NCBI RefSeq assembly: GCF_009547075.1
Contig: NZ_WIPH01000022.1
Span: forward strand, 1 to 42,676
Reading direction: 5' to 3'
DNA: 42,676 bases
Source: Gluconobacter aidae
Lineage (GTDB): Bacteria > Pseudomonadota > Alphaproteobacteria > Acetobacterales > Acetobacteraceae
The first letter of the stretch is position 1. The number at the start of each line of letters is the position of its first letter. Shown here in pieces: positions 8,926 through 18,127 of this stretch. The notes below the pieces were generated by a model. That model saw only the letters and a list, made by a program, of their open reading frames with translations, did no database searches and was not told where the DNA came from. The translations under genes were made by a program, and so were the position numbers.

Positions 8926-9551
8926 TGCCGGCACGCTCCATGCCTGCCGTTCCAGAGATACCCGGCGTCCTGAAACGGCACTGGCGCCTGGTTCTGTATC
9001 CGGTCGGCATGATTCCGGCAGTGTGGCTCGTCTGGCAGGGGCAGCACGGCGCGCTCGGCGCTGATCCGGTCAATGTTTTTGAACGCTCACTGGGTCTCTG
9101 GGCGTTCCGGTTCCTGCTGGCCTGCCTCGCCCTTGCGCCGCTGAGGCGCTTCACAGGCCTGAACCTGCTCCGATACCGGCGCCTGACCGGCCTGCTGGCG
9201 TTTTTCTATGCCAGTCTGCACCTGCTGGCCTATGTCGGCCTTGATCACGGCTTTGACTGGTTAGTCCTGTGGGCTGACATGACGCACCGCTATTTCATCA
9301 TTCTGGGAATGAGTGCGCTCGTCCTGCTCATTCCGCTTGCCCTCACGTCCAATACCCTGTCCATGCGTCTGCTCAAGCGACGCTGGAAATTTCTGCACCG
9401 GCTGATCTATCCCGCAGCAATCCTGGCAGGCATCCACTTTTTCATGTCCTTCAAGACCCTGAACAGTGTGTCCGCTCCTTATCTCGCAGCCATGGCCCTG
9501 ATTCTGCTGAGCCGTCTCCTGCCGCGTTCACAGACAGGAGACGGGATCTAG
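8925..9551 (+). CDS. msrQ: Haem-binding membrane subunit MsrQ
   Basis: The 208-residue integral membrane protein has about six hydrophobic segments and family landmarks: RFLLACLALAPLRRF, LLRYRRLTGLLAFFYASLHLLAY with a His in a membrane helix, and LKRRWKFLHRLIYPAAILAGIHFF with two more membrane His. MsrQ is a b-type cytochrome of the ferric-reductase-like superfamily that passes electrons to MsrP. The ATG shares its A with the TGA of msrP, which fixes the start. About 20 bases separate its stop from the convergent gene at 9572; I see no good terminator there. Confidence 0.93.
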   Translation: MPARSMPAVPEIPGVLKRHWRLVLYPVGMIPAVWLVWQGQHGALGADPVNVFERSLGLWAFRFLLACLALAPLRRFTGLNLLRYRRLTGLLAFFYASLHLLAYVGLDHGFDWLVLWADMTHRYFIILGMSALVLLIPLALTSNTLSMRLLKRRWKFLHRLIYPAAILAGIHFFMSFKTLNSVSAPYLAAMALILLSRLLPRSQTGDGI

Positions 9552-9571
9552 TCACAGGGCCGGCAGTCCGC

Positions 9572-10135
9572 TCAGGCTCTTGGCCGCAGGGCCGCGCGGA
9601 TTTTTGGGGAAAGTTCCGTCAGGGCAGAGCGCCGCTGCGTCAGCATGTCAGCCGGGATGGGACGGGTCGGGAAGTGACATCCATCCGCCAGGAGCAGTCC
9701 GTCCGGCAGATGGGTGATTTCGCCGGGCCGGAAATCAAGCCGCGAAAGCGGAATTCCGCACGCCCCAAGGACGGCAATATGTGCACTGATTCCGAGCGTC
9801 AGGACCAGTTTGAGCCTGTGCATGTTCTGCAGTTCAGTACACAGGGCCGCGCTGCACTCCTCAAGTTCGGAAGGGAGTGCCAGTGGCTGGGGAGAGAGGG
9901 GCTGCATCACGGTGGTGATGCGCCCCACAATCGCGTCCGGCGATGCGGGCGCTGCATCGAAAACGATATTGTTGGCCCGCAGAAAGGAGGCCAGCGTCAC
10001 CACGGCGTCTTCCGGATCGAGACATACGATCAGCATCTCGGCTGAAAGTGGCCCAATCCCTGACCGCCCCCCTTCCGAAGCGGGAAGAGGCGGCGGCGGG
10101 GAAGCGGTCGGTCCGGTAGAAGCCCGAGGTGTCAT
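9572..10135 (-). CDS. Divergent uracil-DNA glycosylase-like protein lacking the catalytic motif
   Basis: The 187-residue protein starts with about 30 low-complexity residues rich in Pro and Ser. Its C-terminal half reads like a family 4/5 uracil-DNA glycosylase: LKLVLTLGISAHIAVLGACGI corresponds to the 'lalG..A...L' strand, then HLPDGLLLADGCHFPTRPIP, where a His aligns with the family's late active-site His, and a final Thr/Arg-rich helix. The usual N-terminal motif (G-x-A-P-x3-GANR-x-GRPF-x-GD) is missing: after EMLIVCLDPED the protein goes straight to what should follow it. It is therefore shortened and may be inactive, structural or a decaying gene. The start overlaps the NYN gene by 4 nt (ATGA), so they form an operon. 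The family assignment is by eye and moderate. Confidence 0.55.
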   Translation of the reverse strand: MTPRASTGPTASPPPPLPASEGGRSGIGPLSAEMLIVCLDPEDAVVTLASFLRANNIVFDAAPASPDAIVGRITTVMQPLSPQPLALPSELEECSAALCTELQNMHRLKLVLTLGISAHIAVLGACGIPLSRLDFRPGEITHLPDGLLLADGCHFPTRPIPADMLTQRRSALTELSPKIRAALRPRA

Positions 10136-10740
10136 GAATCGCTGGTCTCGTCACTGTTGATGTCGGCGGGATGCCGGACAGGTCCCTGTCTGGGGGTATT
10201 GCGCGGTTCCGCCTGCCGGCGCGTGAACGAAGGCGCAATGTCGGCCAGTTCAACGAACAGGTCAGCCTGACGGCGCAGGTCGTCCCCGATCATGGGGGGC
10301 GTCGAGCGCATTGAGGAAATGACCGTGACCCGGACTCCGCGCGCCTGTACCGCTTCCACGGCGCGCCGCAGGTCGGAATCACCGCTTACGATCACGGCAT
10401 GATCGAGGCGGCCGGCCTGCTCCAGAAGATCTACTGTCAGTTCGACATCCATGTTTCCCTTGATACGCCGTCTTCCTGAATGATCCGTAAACTCCCGGGC
10501 GTTTTTCAGTACGAGGTGATAGCCGTTATAGGCCAGCCAGTCGGTCAGGGGGCGAAGGGGGGAATAGTCGTCCGTCTCGGGCATTGCGGCGTAATAGAAG
10601 GCACGCTGGAAAAGGCACTGGCTTTCAAACAGGTTGCGCAGGCTGCGGAAGTCGACTTCAAACCCAAGATTGCGGGCTGCGTGATGGAGGCTGGCGCCGT
10701 CGATGAAAAGGGCTGTGCGTTCGTTCTGGCGCAGAAGCAT
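10132..10740 (-). CDS. NYN-domain protein (LabA/DUF88 family, putative ribonuclease)
   Basis: The 202-residue protein matches the NYN (PIN-like) fold. It has RTALFIDGASLHH near the start, giving the first acidic residue, a central GNMDVELTVDLLE, and AVIVSGDSDLRRAVEAVQ followed by GVRVTVISS. The Asp residues in these three motifs form the expected metal-binding cluster of a nuclease. The C-terminal 35 residues are polar and probably disordered. LabA-like proteins are widespread in Alphaproteobacteria; most have no known target. The gene overlaps the downstream UDG-like gene by 4 nt and is divergent from rpoZ across about 215 bases. Confidence 0.88.
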   Translation of the reverse strand: MLLRQNERTALFIDGASLHHAARNLGFEVDFRSLRNLFESQCLFQRAFYYAAMPETDDYSPLRPLTDWLAYNGYHLVLKNAREFTDHSGRRRIKGNMDVELTVDLLEQAGRLDHAVIVSGDSDLRRAVEAVQARGVRVTVISSMRSTPPMIGDDLRRQADLFVELADIAPSFTRRQAEPRNTPRQGPVRHPADINSDETSDS

Positions 10741-10955
10741 AATGGTAATCCTGGTATGTAAAATATGTTTCCCTGTACGACAGGGGCAGAGGCTGCCGTC
10801 CAGCTGCGAACGAGCTTGGATGCACTCGGGTTCAGTTCTGGCGGGTTCAATTCCGGAGGCGCGGCAGGTGCGGATTGCAATCGCATGAACCGCATGTTAT
10901 TGCCAGCGTTCTCTCTTAATTTATTCCAAAGTCTTACCCGAAGGGGGCCTGTCGC
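10741..10955. promoter_or_regulatory. Divergent promoter region of NYN gene and rpoZ
   Basis: These 215 bases lie between the divergent NYN and rpoZ starts. A possible sigma-70 promoter for rpoZ is TTGCAA at 10875-10880 with a weak TTATTG/TATTGC about 16-17 bases later; the match is poor. GAAGGGGG just before ATG 10956 is a good ribosome binding site. No conserved ORF or RNA gene was recognised in the space. Confidence 0.35.
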
Positions 10956-11351
10956 ATGGCGCGCGTAACCGTCGAAGATTGCATCGAGAAGGTTCCTAAC
11001 CGTTTCGAACTGGTTCTGCTTGCCGCACAGCGCGCGCGTGGCCTGTCGCGCGGTGAGGAAATCCGTCTGGATCGTGAAAACGACAAGAACACGGTCGTTG
11101 CCCTGCGCGAAATTGCCGAAGACAAGGTAAGTCTGCCGGCTCTGCGCGAGGGCATCATCCGTTCTCTGGCCCGTGCGCCGGAGCCGGAGCCCGTCGATGA
11201 GGAAGTGCTGGATCTCATCCCGACTGACCAGAACATCTTCGGTCTTCAGGATGTCTCCGCCGAGGAGGAGCACGCCCACATGGCAGAGAACATGTCTGCT
11301 GACGAGGCCGCCGCGATCGAAGCTGAACTGGGTGGCCGGGGTCGTCGCTGA
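10956..11351 (+). CDS. rpoZ: RNA polymerase omega subunit
   Basis: The 131-residue protein begins [33 protein letters not shown] and continues [13 protein letters not shown], the conserved omega core that latches the beta-prime subunit. The remaining 60 residues are an acidic, low-complexity tail ([12 protein letters not shown], then [11 protein letters not shown]) as in other alphaproteobacterial omegas. rsh follows 36 bases downstream, the same pairing as rpoZ-spoT in many proteobacteria. This fits function, since omega forms part of a ppGpp-binding site on RNA polymerase in E. coli. Confidence 0.96.
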   Translation: MARVTVEDCIEKVPNRFELVLLAAQRARGLSRGEEIRLDRENDKNTVVALREIAEDKVSLPALREGIIRSLARAPEPEPVDEEVLDLIPTDQNIFGLQDVSAEEEHAHMAENMSADEAAAIEAELGGRGRR

Positions 11352-11387
11352 TTTCTGCCCAGGTCCACTGAAAGGGGGATATGCTTC

Positions 11388-13685
11388 ATGCCTGATGCAT
11401 CTTCCCCCACTGCGCCCCCGCCCGTAGCGAGCGGGGACTTCAAGCCGTCCATTGCCGGACTGCTCCGACGGATCGAAAGCTATGATCCGTCCGCCGATCT
11501 GACCCGGATTGAAGCCGCCTATGATGTCGCTGCCAATGCCCATAACGGGCAGCGCCGCGACAATGGCGATGCCTACATCACCCATCCCATCGCGGTTGCA
11601 AACATCCTTGCCGGTTTTCGTATGGATGCGACCTCGATCATGGTGGGTCTGCTTCACGATACCGTTGAAGATACGGGCGTTTCCTGCGACTCCCTGAAAG
11701 CCCGTTTCGGCGAGGACGTCGCAGCCCTCGTCGATGGCGTAACCAAACTTACCCGGCTTGAACTCCAGTCCGACCGTACCAAACAGGCCGAGAATTTTCG
11801 CAAGCTCGTTCTGGCCATGTCGCGGGATATCCGCGTTCTCATCGTCAAGCTGGCCGATCGTCTGCACAACATGCGCACGCTGCATTACGTGCAGCGGACC
11901 GACCGCCGGCAGCGTATCGCCCGCGAGACGATGGATATCTATGCGCCTCTGGCCGAGCGCATTGGCATGGATCGGGTCAAGACGGAGCTTCAGAACCTTT
12001 CCTTCGCCCAGCTCGAGCCCGAAGCCGATGCGACGATCCGTGCCCGCCTGAACTTCCTGCGGGGGCAGGGGGCGGACGTCATCGAGCAGGTCCGTCAGGA
12101 ACTGATGGCCCTGTGCGCCGAAACCGGGATCGACAAGGTCGAAGTGACGGGGCGGGAGAAATCGCCCTATTCGATCTGGGAAAAAATGCAGCGCCGGAAT
12201 GTGGCGTTCGAGCAGCTTTCGGACATCATGGCGTTCCGTCTGCTCGTTCCCACGCGCGACGCCTGCTACATGGCGCTTGGTGCGATCCATGGCGCCTATC
12301 CGATGATCGCCGGACGCTTCAAGGATTACATTTCCACGCCCAAGGCCAACGGATACCAGAGCCTTCATACCGGCGTGACCCTGCGTCATCCACGCAACCA
12401 GAAAATCGAGGTCCAGATCCGGACCGCCGAAATGCACGATCTGGCTGAAAACGGCGTGGCCTCGCACTGGGCCTATAAGGAACATGCAACGCCGAGCGAG
12501 CGCGAAGCCGCGGCCCTGTCGTCCGCGTTCGGCGCGCCGACCCGCAAGCTGCGCTGGGTTCAGGATCTGCTGGAAATCCTTGAGGACAGTCAGGCGCCTG
12601 ACGAGTTTCTCGAAAACACCAAGCTCGAACTCTATCAGGACCAGGTTTTCTGCTTCACCCCCAAGGGGCAGCTGATTTCCCTGCCGCGCGGCGCAACGCC
12701 TGTCGATTTTGCTTATGCCGTGCACAGTCAGGTTGGCGATACCTGTGTGGGTGCGAAGGTCAATGGACGCCTGATGCCGCTGCGGCACGAGCTGCAGAAC
12801 GGCGATCAGGTCGAGATCATGACGGCCCGTGGCGGCACGCCGTCCCCGTCCTGGGAGCGGTTCGTCGCAACCGGCAAGGCCCGTGCCCGTATCCGGCGTT
12901 TCGTGGCGCAGCAGCAGCGGCAGGGTCATCTGGACAACGGCCGTGCGGCCATCGCCAAGGCATTCCGCCAGGAAGGGGTGGACGGGTCTGAAAAAGTCCT
13001 TGACGGCATCCTCAAGGACCTACGTCAGGCCTCTGTGGAAGACCTGTATGTTTCGGTCGGAAACGGTCAGCTTGGTCCGAAGGATGTGGTCAATACGGCC
13101 TATCCGGAACTGCGTCAGAGCGTCCGTGCGCCGAGAATGGTGCCCGGTCTGTCGCCCCGTTTCGGCCAGTCCCTCATGCTCGGCGCCGGGCATGCCGGAT
13201 CCAAGACTGCCACGACCCATTCGGGCAGTACGATCAAGGGAATCGGCTCGGGCATCGCCATCAGCTTTGCCGGCTGCTGCCGTCCGCTGCCGGGTGATCC
13301 GATCGTCGGGATCATCGCTCAGGGCAAAGGAGTCACGATCCATCGTCGTGGCTGCCAGAATCTGTCCGGTTTCGCCGATACGCCCGAGCGTTTCCTGGAA
13401 GTGGACTGGGACTACGAGGCCCTCGGCCGCCGTCAGGGCGCCGAACCCTATACGGCCCGGCTGTCGGTCGTGGCCGCCAATGAACCTGAGGTTCTTGCCA
13501 CCCTCACCAACGTGGCCGCCAAGCACAATGGTAGTGTCATCAACCTCAAGATCGTGAACCGTCAGCTCGATTTCATGGAAATTCTGGTCGATCTTGAAGT
13601 GAAGGATCTGCGTCATCTCTCGTCCATGATCGCGGCGTTCCGGACGGCGGTGGGCGTCATGCAGGTCGAGCGGGCCAAGGGATGA
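11388..13685 (+). CDS. rsh: Bifunctional (p)ppGpp synthetase/hydrolase, RelA/SpoT homologue
   Basis: The 765-residue protein has the long RSH layout. The hydrolase HD domain shows H66 (YITHPIAVA), H90-D91 and ED at 94-95 (LLHDTVEDTG). The synthetase domain includes KSPYSIWEKM, SDIMAFRLL and KANGYQSLHT. Residues 310-313 are RFKD, the RxKD form found in bifunctional enzymes rather than the ExDD of synthetase-only RelA. A TGS domain follows (VFCFTPKGQLISLP), then a Cys-containing region (SFAGCCRPLPGDPI) and a C-terminal ACT domain. Both catalytic sites look intact, so it should make and degrade the alarmone. AAAGGGGG precedes the ATG. acpS starts 4 bases after the stop. Confidence 0.96.
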   Translation: MPDASSPTAPPPVASGDFKPSIAGLLRRIESYDPSADLTRIEAAYDVAANAHNGQRRDNGDAYITHPIAVANILAGFRMDATSIMVGLLHDTVEDTGVSCDSLKARFGEDVAALVDGVTKLTRLELQSDRTKQAENFRKLVLAMSRDIRVLIVKLADRLHNMRTLHYVQRTDRRQRIARETMDIYAPLAERIGMDRVKTELQNLSFAQLEPEADATIRARLNFLRGQGADVIEQVRQELMALCAETGIDKVEVTGREKSPYSIWEKMQRRNVAFEQLSDIMAFRLLVPTRDACYMALGAIHGAYPMIAGRFKDYISTPKANGYQSLHTGVTLRHPRNQKIEVQIRTAEMHDLAENGVASHWAYKEHATPSEREAAALSSAFGAPTRKLRWVQDLLEILEDSQAPDEFLENTKLELYQDQVFCFTPKGQLISLPRGATPVDFAYAVHSQVGDTCVGAKVNGRLMPLRHELQNGDQVEIMTARGGTPSPSWERFVATGKARARIRRFVAQQQRQGHLDNGRAAIAKAFRQEGVDGSEKVLDGILKDLRQASVEDLYVSVGNGQLGPKDVVNTAYPELRQSVRAPRMVPGLSPRFGQSLMLGAGHAGSKTATTHSGSTIKGIGSGIAISFAGCCRPLPGDPIVGIIAQGKGVTIHRRGCQNLSGFADTPERFLEVDWDYEALGRRQGAEPYTARLSVVAANEPEVLATLTNVAAKHNGSVINLKIVNRQLDFMEILVDLEVKDLRHLSSMIAAFRTAVGVMQVERAKG

Positions 13686-13689
13686 CGTC

Positions 13690-14163
13690 ATGATCCTCGG
13701 CATGGGGGCGGACCTGTGCATGATTTCGCGCATTGAAAAAAGCGTCGAACGCTTTGGGGACCGTTTCCTGAATCGCGTTTTTACCGAAGCCGAGCGCGCC
13801 TATGTCGACCGCTTTACGGGGGCCGCGCGCATGGGAAGCTACGCCAAGCGCTGGGCGGCCAAGGAAGCCTGCGCCAAGGCTCTGGGCACAGGCTTCGCGA
13901 ACGGGGTCATGCTTCAGGATATCGGAGTCTGCAATGGTCCGGCCGGAGCGCCGGAACTCCTGCTTTCAGGCGGGGCGGGAGAAGCCCTGAAGCGCCTGAC
14001 CCCGCCAGGGCAGGGAGTCCAGCTTCTCGTCAGTATGAGCGATGATCCGCCCTTTGCCCTTGCGCAGGTCATCATACAATCCATCCCCCTGACGGGCGTA
14101 CAGTCTGCCCCGCGAGCATCCGTCCGGATTGAACCGCTCGCCAATACCGCCAAGCTGCGTTAA
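13690..14163 (+). CDS. acpS: Holo-[acyl-carrier-protein] synthase
   Basis: The 157-residue protein carries the phosphopantetheinyl transferase signatures: MGADLCMISRIEK near the start, with a metal-binding Asp, and RWAAKEACAKALGTGF, with the catalytic Glu and Lys. It ends its core with a VSMSDDPPFALAQVII strand. It attaches 4'-phosphopantetheine from CoA to acyl carrier protein in the cytoplasm. It is some 20-30 residues longer than usual; the extra Ala/Ser/Arg-rich C-terminal tail has no visible domain. It sits between rsh and lepB with gaps under 10 bases, so it is certainly co-transcribed. Confidence 0.95.
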   Translation: MILGMGADLCMISRIEKSVERFGDRFLNRVFTEAERAYVDRFTGAARMGSYAKRWAAKEACAKALGTGFANGVMLQDIGVCNGPAGAPELLLSGGAGEALKRLTPPGQGVQLLVSMSDDPPFALAQVIIQSIPLTGVQSAPRASVRIEPLANTAKLR

Positions 14164-14172
14164 GAGCGTCTC

Positions 14173-14988
14173 ATGACCAAGGAGAACAGGCCCGTGCAGG
14201 GTTCAGAAAGTGCCGGCGACAAGCCCGCGCGCCGCGAAGAGACGCTTGGCGAGAGCATCCGCTATTTCTGCGTGTTGCTGCTGGCCGTATTTGCCGTGCG
14301 ATCCCTCGTGGTGGAACCTTTCAACATCCCGTCCGGCTCGATGATCCCGACGCTTCAGATCGGCGATTTCGTTCTGGTTTCGAAGTTCAGCTACGGCTAT
14401 TCGCGCTTCTCGTTCCCGTTCTCGCTAAATATCTTCAGCGGCCGGATTTTCGGCTCCGAGCCTCATCGCGGCGACGTTGCGGTCTTCCGTTTCACGCGTG
14501 ATACGTCCGTGGACTATATCAAGCGCATCATCGGCCTGCCCGGCGACCACATTCAGGTCACAGGCGGCAAGCTGATCCTCAATGGTATCGAAGTCCCCCG
14601 CACGGCGCTCGGTCACTACGAAGTGCTGGACGAGAACAACCGTCTTCTCAGCGGTGAGCGCTATCGCGAGAGCCTTCCGGGAAGTGCGGGCCGTCCCGCC
14701 GTCGAACATGACATCCTCAAACTGACGGATGAGGGATTTGCCAACGACACGCCCGAATATGTCGTGCCGGAGGGCTCTTTCTTCGCCATGGGCGATGATC
14801 GTGACGACAGTGCCGACAGCCGCTTTCAGGGCGATGGTCCGGATGATCTCGGCTTTGTCCCGATGCAGAACCTTGTCGGTCGCGCGCCCATTGTCCTGTT
14901 CTCCATGGATATGCGTCATCCTGCCTGGCAGTTCTGGTACTGGCCGACCGAGATCCGCTGGAACCGTTTCCTGCATTTCGTCAGATGA
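14173..14988 (+). CDS. lepB: Signal peptidase I
   Basis: The 271-residue membrane protein has an N-terminal membrane segment at about 31-47. The catalytic serine S56 lies in FNIPSGSMIPTL and the general-base lysine K117 in DYIKRIIGLPGD. The late FFAMGDDRDDSADSR box is also present. It removes signal peptides from exported proteins on the periplasmic side of the inner membrane. It overlaps rnc by 4 nt (ATGA), the common lepB-rnc-era order. Confidence 0.96.
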   Translation: MTKENRPVQGSESAGDKPARREETLGESIRYFCVLLLAVFAVRSLVVEPFNIPSGSMIPTLQIGDFVLVSKFSYGYSRFSFPFSLNIFSGRIFGSEPHRGDVAVFRFTRDTSVDYIKRIIGLPGDHIQVTGGKLILNGIEVPRTALGHYEVLDENNRLLSGERYRESLPGSAGRPAVEHDILKLTDEGFANDTPEYVVPEGSFFAMGDDRDDSADSRFQGDGPDDLGFVPMQNLVGRAPIVLFSMDMRHPAWQFWYWPTEIRWNRFLHFVR

Positions 14989-15719
14989 AACTTTCCCACA
15001 CAGAAGCCCTTGCCTCGATGCAGGTCGCCCTGAGGCATAATTTCAAGAAGCCCGAACTGCTGAGTGAGGCGCTGACGCATCGTTCCGCCGTGTCGGGGCG
15101 CGATCCCCGTCGTGCCCGCCGGAACCAGCGCCCCAAAGGTAGCGGATCGAACGAGCGCCTCGAATTCATTGGCGATCGCGTCCTCGGCCTGCTGATGGCC
15201 GAATGGCTGCTGGAGCGGTATCCGGACGAGCAGGAAGGCGCGCTCGGTCCCCGTCACGCCCATCTGGTATCACGGACCGTGCTGGCCGAGATTGCCGATC
15301 AGGTCGGTCTTTCGGCCTCGCTCCAGATTTCCCCGCATGAGGAAGATGCCGGTATCCGGCGTCTGTCCAGCATTCGTGCGGATGCGATGGAAGCCCTTCT
15401 TGGCGCGCTGTATCTCGATGGCGGTCTGGAACCGGCCCGCCGTGTGGTGCACCAGTACTGGCAGTCCCGCATCGAAAGCGCCGACCGCCCTCACAAGGAG
15501 CCCAAGACGCTGCTGCAGGAATACATGCTCTCGCAGGGGCTGCCGCTTCCGCATTACGAACTCCTGTCTTCGGACGGTCCGTCACATGCGCCGGTCTTTC
15601 GCGTCAGCGTCACGACCATGGGGCATACGGGAACGGGAGAAGCCGGCAGCAAGAGGCTGGCAGAAAGCGCAGCGGCAACCGCCCTGCTGAAACACCTCGG
15701 TCAGAATGTGGCGTCCTGA
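14985..15719 (+). CDS. rnc: Ribonuclease III
   Basis: The 244-residue protein contains the RNase III signature NERLEFIGDRVLGLLMAEWLL, followed by a second conserved acidic helix around ADAMEALLGALYLDGG. A C-terminal double-stranded-RNA-binding domain follows (PKTLLQEYMLSQGLPLPHYE, ending with KRLAESAAATALLKHL). It cleaves double-stranded RNA in rRNA maturation and mRNA turnover. The loop between helix 1 and the signature (RDPRRARRNQRPKGSGS) is longer and more basic than in E. coli. era follows directly. Confidence 0.96.
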   Translation: MKLSHTEALASMQVALRHNFKKPELLSEALTHRSAVSGRDPRRARRNQRPKGSGSNERLEFIGDRVLGLLMAEWLLERYPDEQEGALGPRHAHLVSRTVLAEIADQVGLSASLQISPHEEDAGIRRLSSIRADAMEALLGALYLDGGLEPARRVVHQYWQSRIESADRPHKEPKTLLQEYMLSQGLPLPHYELLSSDGPSHAPVFRVSVTTMGHTGTGEAGSKRLAESAAATALLKHLGQNVAS

Positions 15720-15744
15720 GATGTCATCAACAAAGGATCAGAAC

Positions 15745-16632
15745 ATGACCACGCGCTGCGGTTTCGTGGCTCTCGTCGGCGCCCCGAACGCGGGGAAATC
15801 CACCCTGCTCAACCGGATTGCCGGAGCCAAGCTGTCCATCGTCAGCCCCAAGGCCCAGACGACCCGTTTCAGGACGCTCGGCATCGTCATGCAGGACAAT
15901 GCCCAGATCATTCTCGTGGACCTGCCCGGCATCTTCAAGCCGCGCCGCCGCCTCGACCGGGCGATGGTCAACGCGGCCTGGTCCGGCTCCCAGGATGCGG
16001 ATCTGACCCTGCTGCTGGTGGATGCAAAATCCGGCCTGCGCGAGGACGTCCGCGAGATCATCGCCAAGCTGGCCGAAAGCAGGAACCGCATCTGGCTCGT
16101 TCTGAACAAGACGGACCTCGTCGAGCGCGGTGAACTCCTGCCCCTGACGCAGGAAATCAGCGGGCTCATCAATGTCGAGCATGTCTTCATGCTGAGCGCC
16201 CGTTCGGGCGAAGGTGTGAGCGATCTGATGGCCCGTCTGGCCGCCGAACTGCCCGAAGGTCCTTTCCTCTATCCCGAAGACGACCTGACGGACCTGCCCG
16301 ACCGGTTGCTCGCCGCCGAACTGGTCCGCGAACAGATTTTCATGCAGACGCACGAGGAAATCCCCTATCAGGCCACCGTCGAGACCGAGAGCTTCAAGGA
16401 GCGTCCGGACGGATCGGTGCGGATCGAGGTGACGATCTATGTCTCCCGTCCCGGGCACAAGGCCATCCTGATCGGCGAGGGCGGCCACAAGATCAAGTCC
16501 CTCGGCGCACGGGCGCGGATGGAGCTTCAGGAGCTTCTGGATCGCAAGTGCCATCTGTTCCTGAACGTCAAGGAGCGGGCGGGATGGGACGAGGAAAAGG
16601 CCCGGCTGCGCGCCATTGGCCTGGACGACTGA
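15745..16632 (+). CDS. era: GTPase Era
   Basis: The 295-residue protein has the Era G motifs: VALVGAPNAGKSTLLN (P-loop), VDLPGIF (G3) and LNKTDL (G4), then SARSGEG (G5). A C-terminal KH domain includes KAILIGEGGHKIKSLGARAR. Era binds the 3' end of 16S rRNA during 30S assembly. I chose ATG 15745 because AAGGAT lies about 8 nt upstream and the protein then begins MTTRCGFVALVG. ATG 15721, placed 1 nt after the rnc stop, would add 8 residues and cannot be excluded. Confidence 0.95.
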   Translation: MTTRCGFVALVGAPNAGKSTLLNRIAGAKLSIVSPKAQTTRFRTLGIVMQDNAQIILVDLPGIFKPRRRLDRAMVNAAWSGSQDADLTLLLVDAKSGLREDVREIIAKLAESRNRIWLVLNKTDLVERGELLPLTQEISGLINVEHVFMLSARSGEGVSDLMARLAAELPEGPFLYPEDDLTDLPDRLLAAELVREQIFMQTHEEIPYQATVETESFKERPDGSVRIEVTIYVSRPGHKAILIGEGGHKIKSLGARARMELQELLDRKCHLFLNVKERAGWDEEKARLRAIGLDD

Positions 16633-16743
16633 AAAAGACAGGTGCCGGAGCGTTTGAAATCCGTCATCCTGACATCGCTTGTTCCAATCCCGCCACGTCT
16701 GTATGACAGGCGCACGTCAAGACACATCCAGCCAGAGACGGGC

Positions 16744-17484
16744 ATGATGACCGAAAATCGAGAACGGAGCCCCTCCTACAAACGCGTCCTGCTCAAGGTG
16801 TCCGGTGAGGCACTCATGGGCGACGGACCGTCAGGGGTAGACCCCGTAATGGTGGACATGGTTGCCGCCGACATCGCCGATGTGGTGGCTTCCGGAGTGG
16901 AAGTCTGTCTCGTCGTCGGCGGTGGCAACATTTTCCGCGGCCTTGCGGCCGCAGCCAAGGGCATGGACCGTGCGCAGGGTGACTATGCCGGCATGCTGGC
17001 CACTGTCATCAACGCGCTGATGCTGCAGAACGCGCTTGAGCGTCGCGGCATGGAAACGCGCGTCATGACCGCGATCCAGATGGCCGCCATTGCCGAGCCC
17101 TATATCCGTCGCCGCGCCGTGCGACACATGGAAAAGGGCCGCGTTGTCATTTTCGCAGCCGGCACCGGCAATCCGTTCTTTACGACGGATACTGCCGCTG
17201 CCCTGCGCGCCAACGAGATGGAGTGCGATGCGCTTTTCAAGGGCACGCAGGTGGACGGTGTCTATTCAGCCGACCCGCGCCGCAACCCGGACGCCCAGCG
17301 TTATGACCAGTTGACCTATCTTGAGGTTCTGGCTCGTGATCTGAACGTCATGGATGCCGCGGCCATTAGCCTGGCGCGTGAAAACAGATTGCCCATCGTG
17401 GTCTTCAACATGCATGCTCCCGGCTCCTTCGGAGCCGTGATGCGTGGAGAAGGGCTCTTCACCAGGATTATCGAAGCGGACTGA
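16744..17484 (+). CDS. pyrH: UMP kinase
   Basis: The 246-residue protein has amino-acid-kinase features: [15 protein letters not shown] (phosphate-binding Lys), [10 protein letters not shown] and [19 protein letters not shown], then [14 protein letters not shown] and the C-terminal [19 protein letters not shown]. It phosphorylates UMP to UDP. ATG 16744 and ATG 16747 are both possible starts; the frame is open upstream to 16642 but that part is not family-like. The 111 bases between era and pyrH hold nothing recognisable. frr follows after 68 bases, the common pyrH-frr order; tsf and rpsB, often upstream, are absent here. Confidence 0.95.
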   Translation: MMTENRERSPSYKRVLLKVSGEALMGDGPSGVDPVMVDMVAADIADVVASGVEVCLVVGGGNIFRGLAAAAKGMDRAQGDYAGMLATVINALMLQNALERRGMETRVMTAIQMAAIAEPYIRRRAVRHMEKGRVVIFAAGTGNPFFTTDTAAALRANEMECDALFKGTQVDGVYSADPRRNPDAQRYDQLTYLEVLARDLNVMDAAAISLARENRLPIVVFNMHAPGSFGAVMRGEGLFTRIIEAD

Positions 17485-17552
17485 TCTCCGCATTTTCAAC
17501 GAAATCGTCAGGCTCTCTCCTGAAAGCCACGTCGAACTGAAAGGAACAGTTC

Positions 17553-18119
17553 ATGCCCGCTGCCCTGAATGACCTTCTCGCCGATCTGACCCGCCGTATG
17601 GACGGTGCGATCGAAAGCCTGCGTCGGGACCTTTCCGGCCTGCGTTCGGGCCGGGCCAGCCCGAACCTTCTGGAGCCGGTGCGCGTCGAAGCCTATGGCT
17701 CGGAAGTTCCGCTGTCGCAGGTCGGTTCCATCGCCGTTCCCGAAGCCCGCATGCTGACGGTGTCCGTCTGGGACCGCACGGTTGTCGGTGCTGTCGAGCG
17801 TGCCATCCGGGACAGCGGCCTTGGTCTCAATCCGTCCACGGACGGTCAGACGGTCCGCGTTCCCATCCCGGCTCTGACCGAAGAGCGCCGCAATGAACTG
17901 GCCCGCGCTGCCAGCCGTTATGCCGAGAACGGCAAGATTTCCGTGCGTGGCGTGCGTCGTGATGGCATGGAGCAGACCAAGGCTCTGGAAAAGAAGAGCG
18001 ACATCAGTCAGGACGACATGAAGACCTGGACCGATGCCATCCAGAAGCTGACGGACCAGTATATCAAGAAAGTGGACGATATTTTCGCAGACAAAGAACG
18101 CGAAATCAAACAGGTCTGA
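17553..18119 (+). CDS. frr: Ribosome recycling factor
   Basis: The 188-residue protein follows the RRF pattern throughout: [33 protein letters not shown], then [30 protein letters not shown], and [11 protein letters not shown] at the hinge to the last helix. It splits post-termination ribosomes with EF-G. AAAGGAA lies just upstream of ATG 17553. The length is standard (about 185). Confidence 0.97.
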   Translation: MPAALNDLLADLTRRMDGAIESLRRDLSGLRSGRASPNLLEPVRVEAYGSEVPLSQVGSIAVPEARMLTVSVWDRTVVGAVERAIRDSGLGLNPSTDGQTVRVPIPALTEERRNELARAASRYAENGKISVRGVRRDGMEQTKALEKKSDISQDDMKTWTDAIQKLTDQYIKKVDDIFADKEREIKQV

Positions 18120-18127
18120 TTGCTCAT

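Noticed and set aside
10545-12929. A 794-codon minus-strand open frame opposite rpoZ and rsh
   Set aside because: It is antisense to clearly conserved genes, has no family likeness, and its composition is the frame shadow expected in GC-rich coding DNA.
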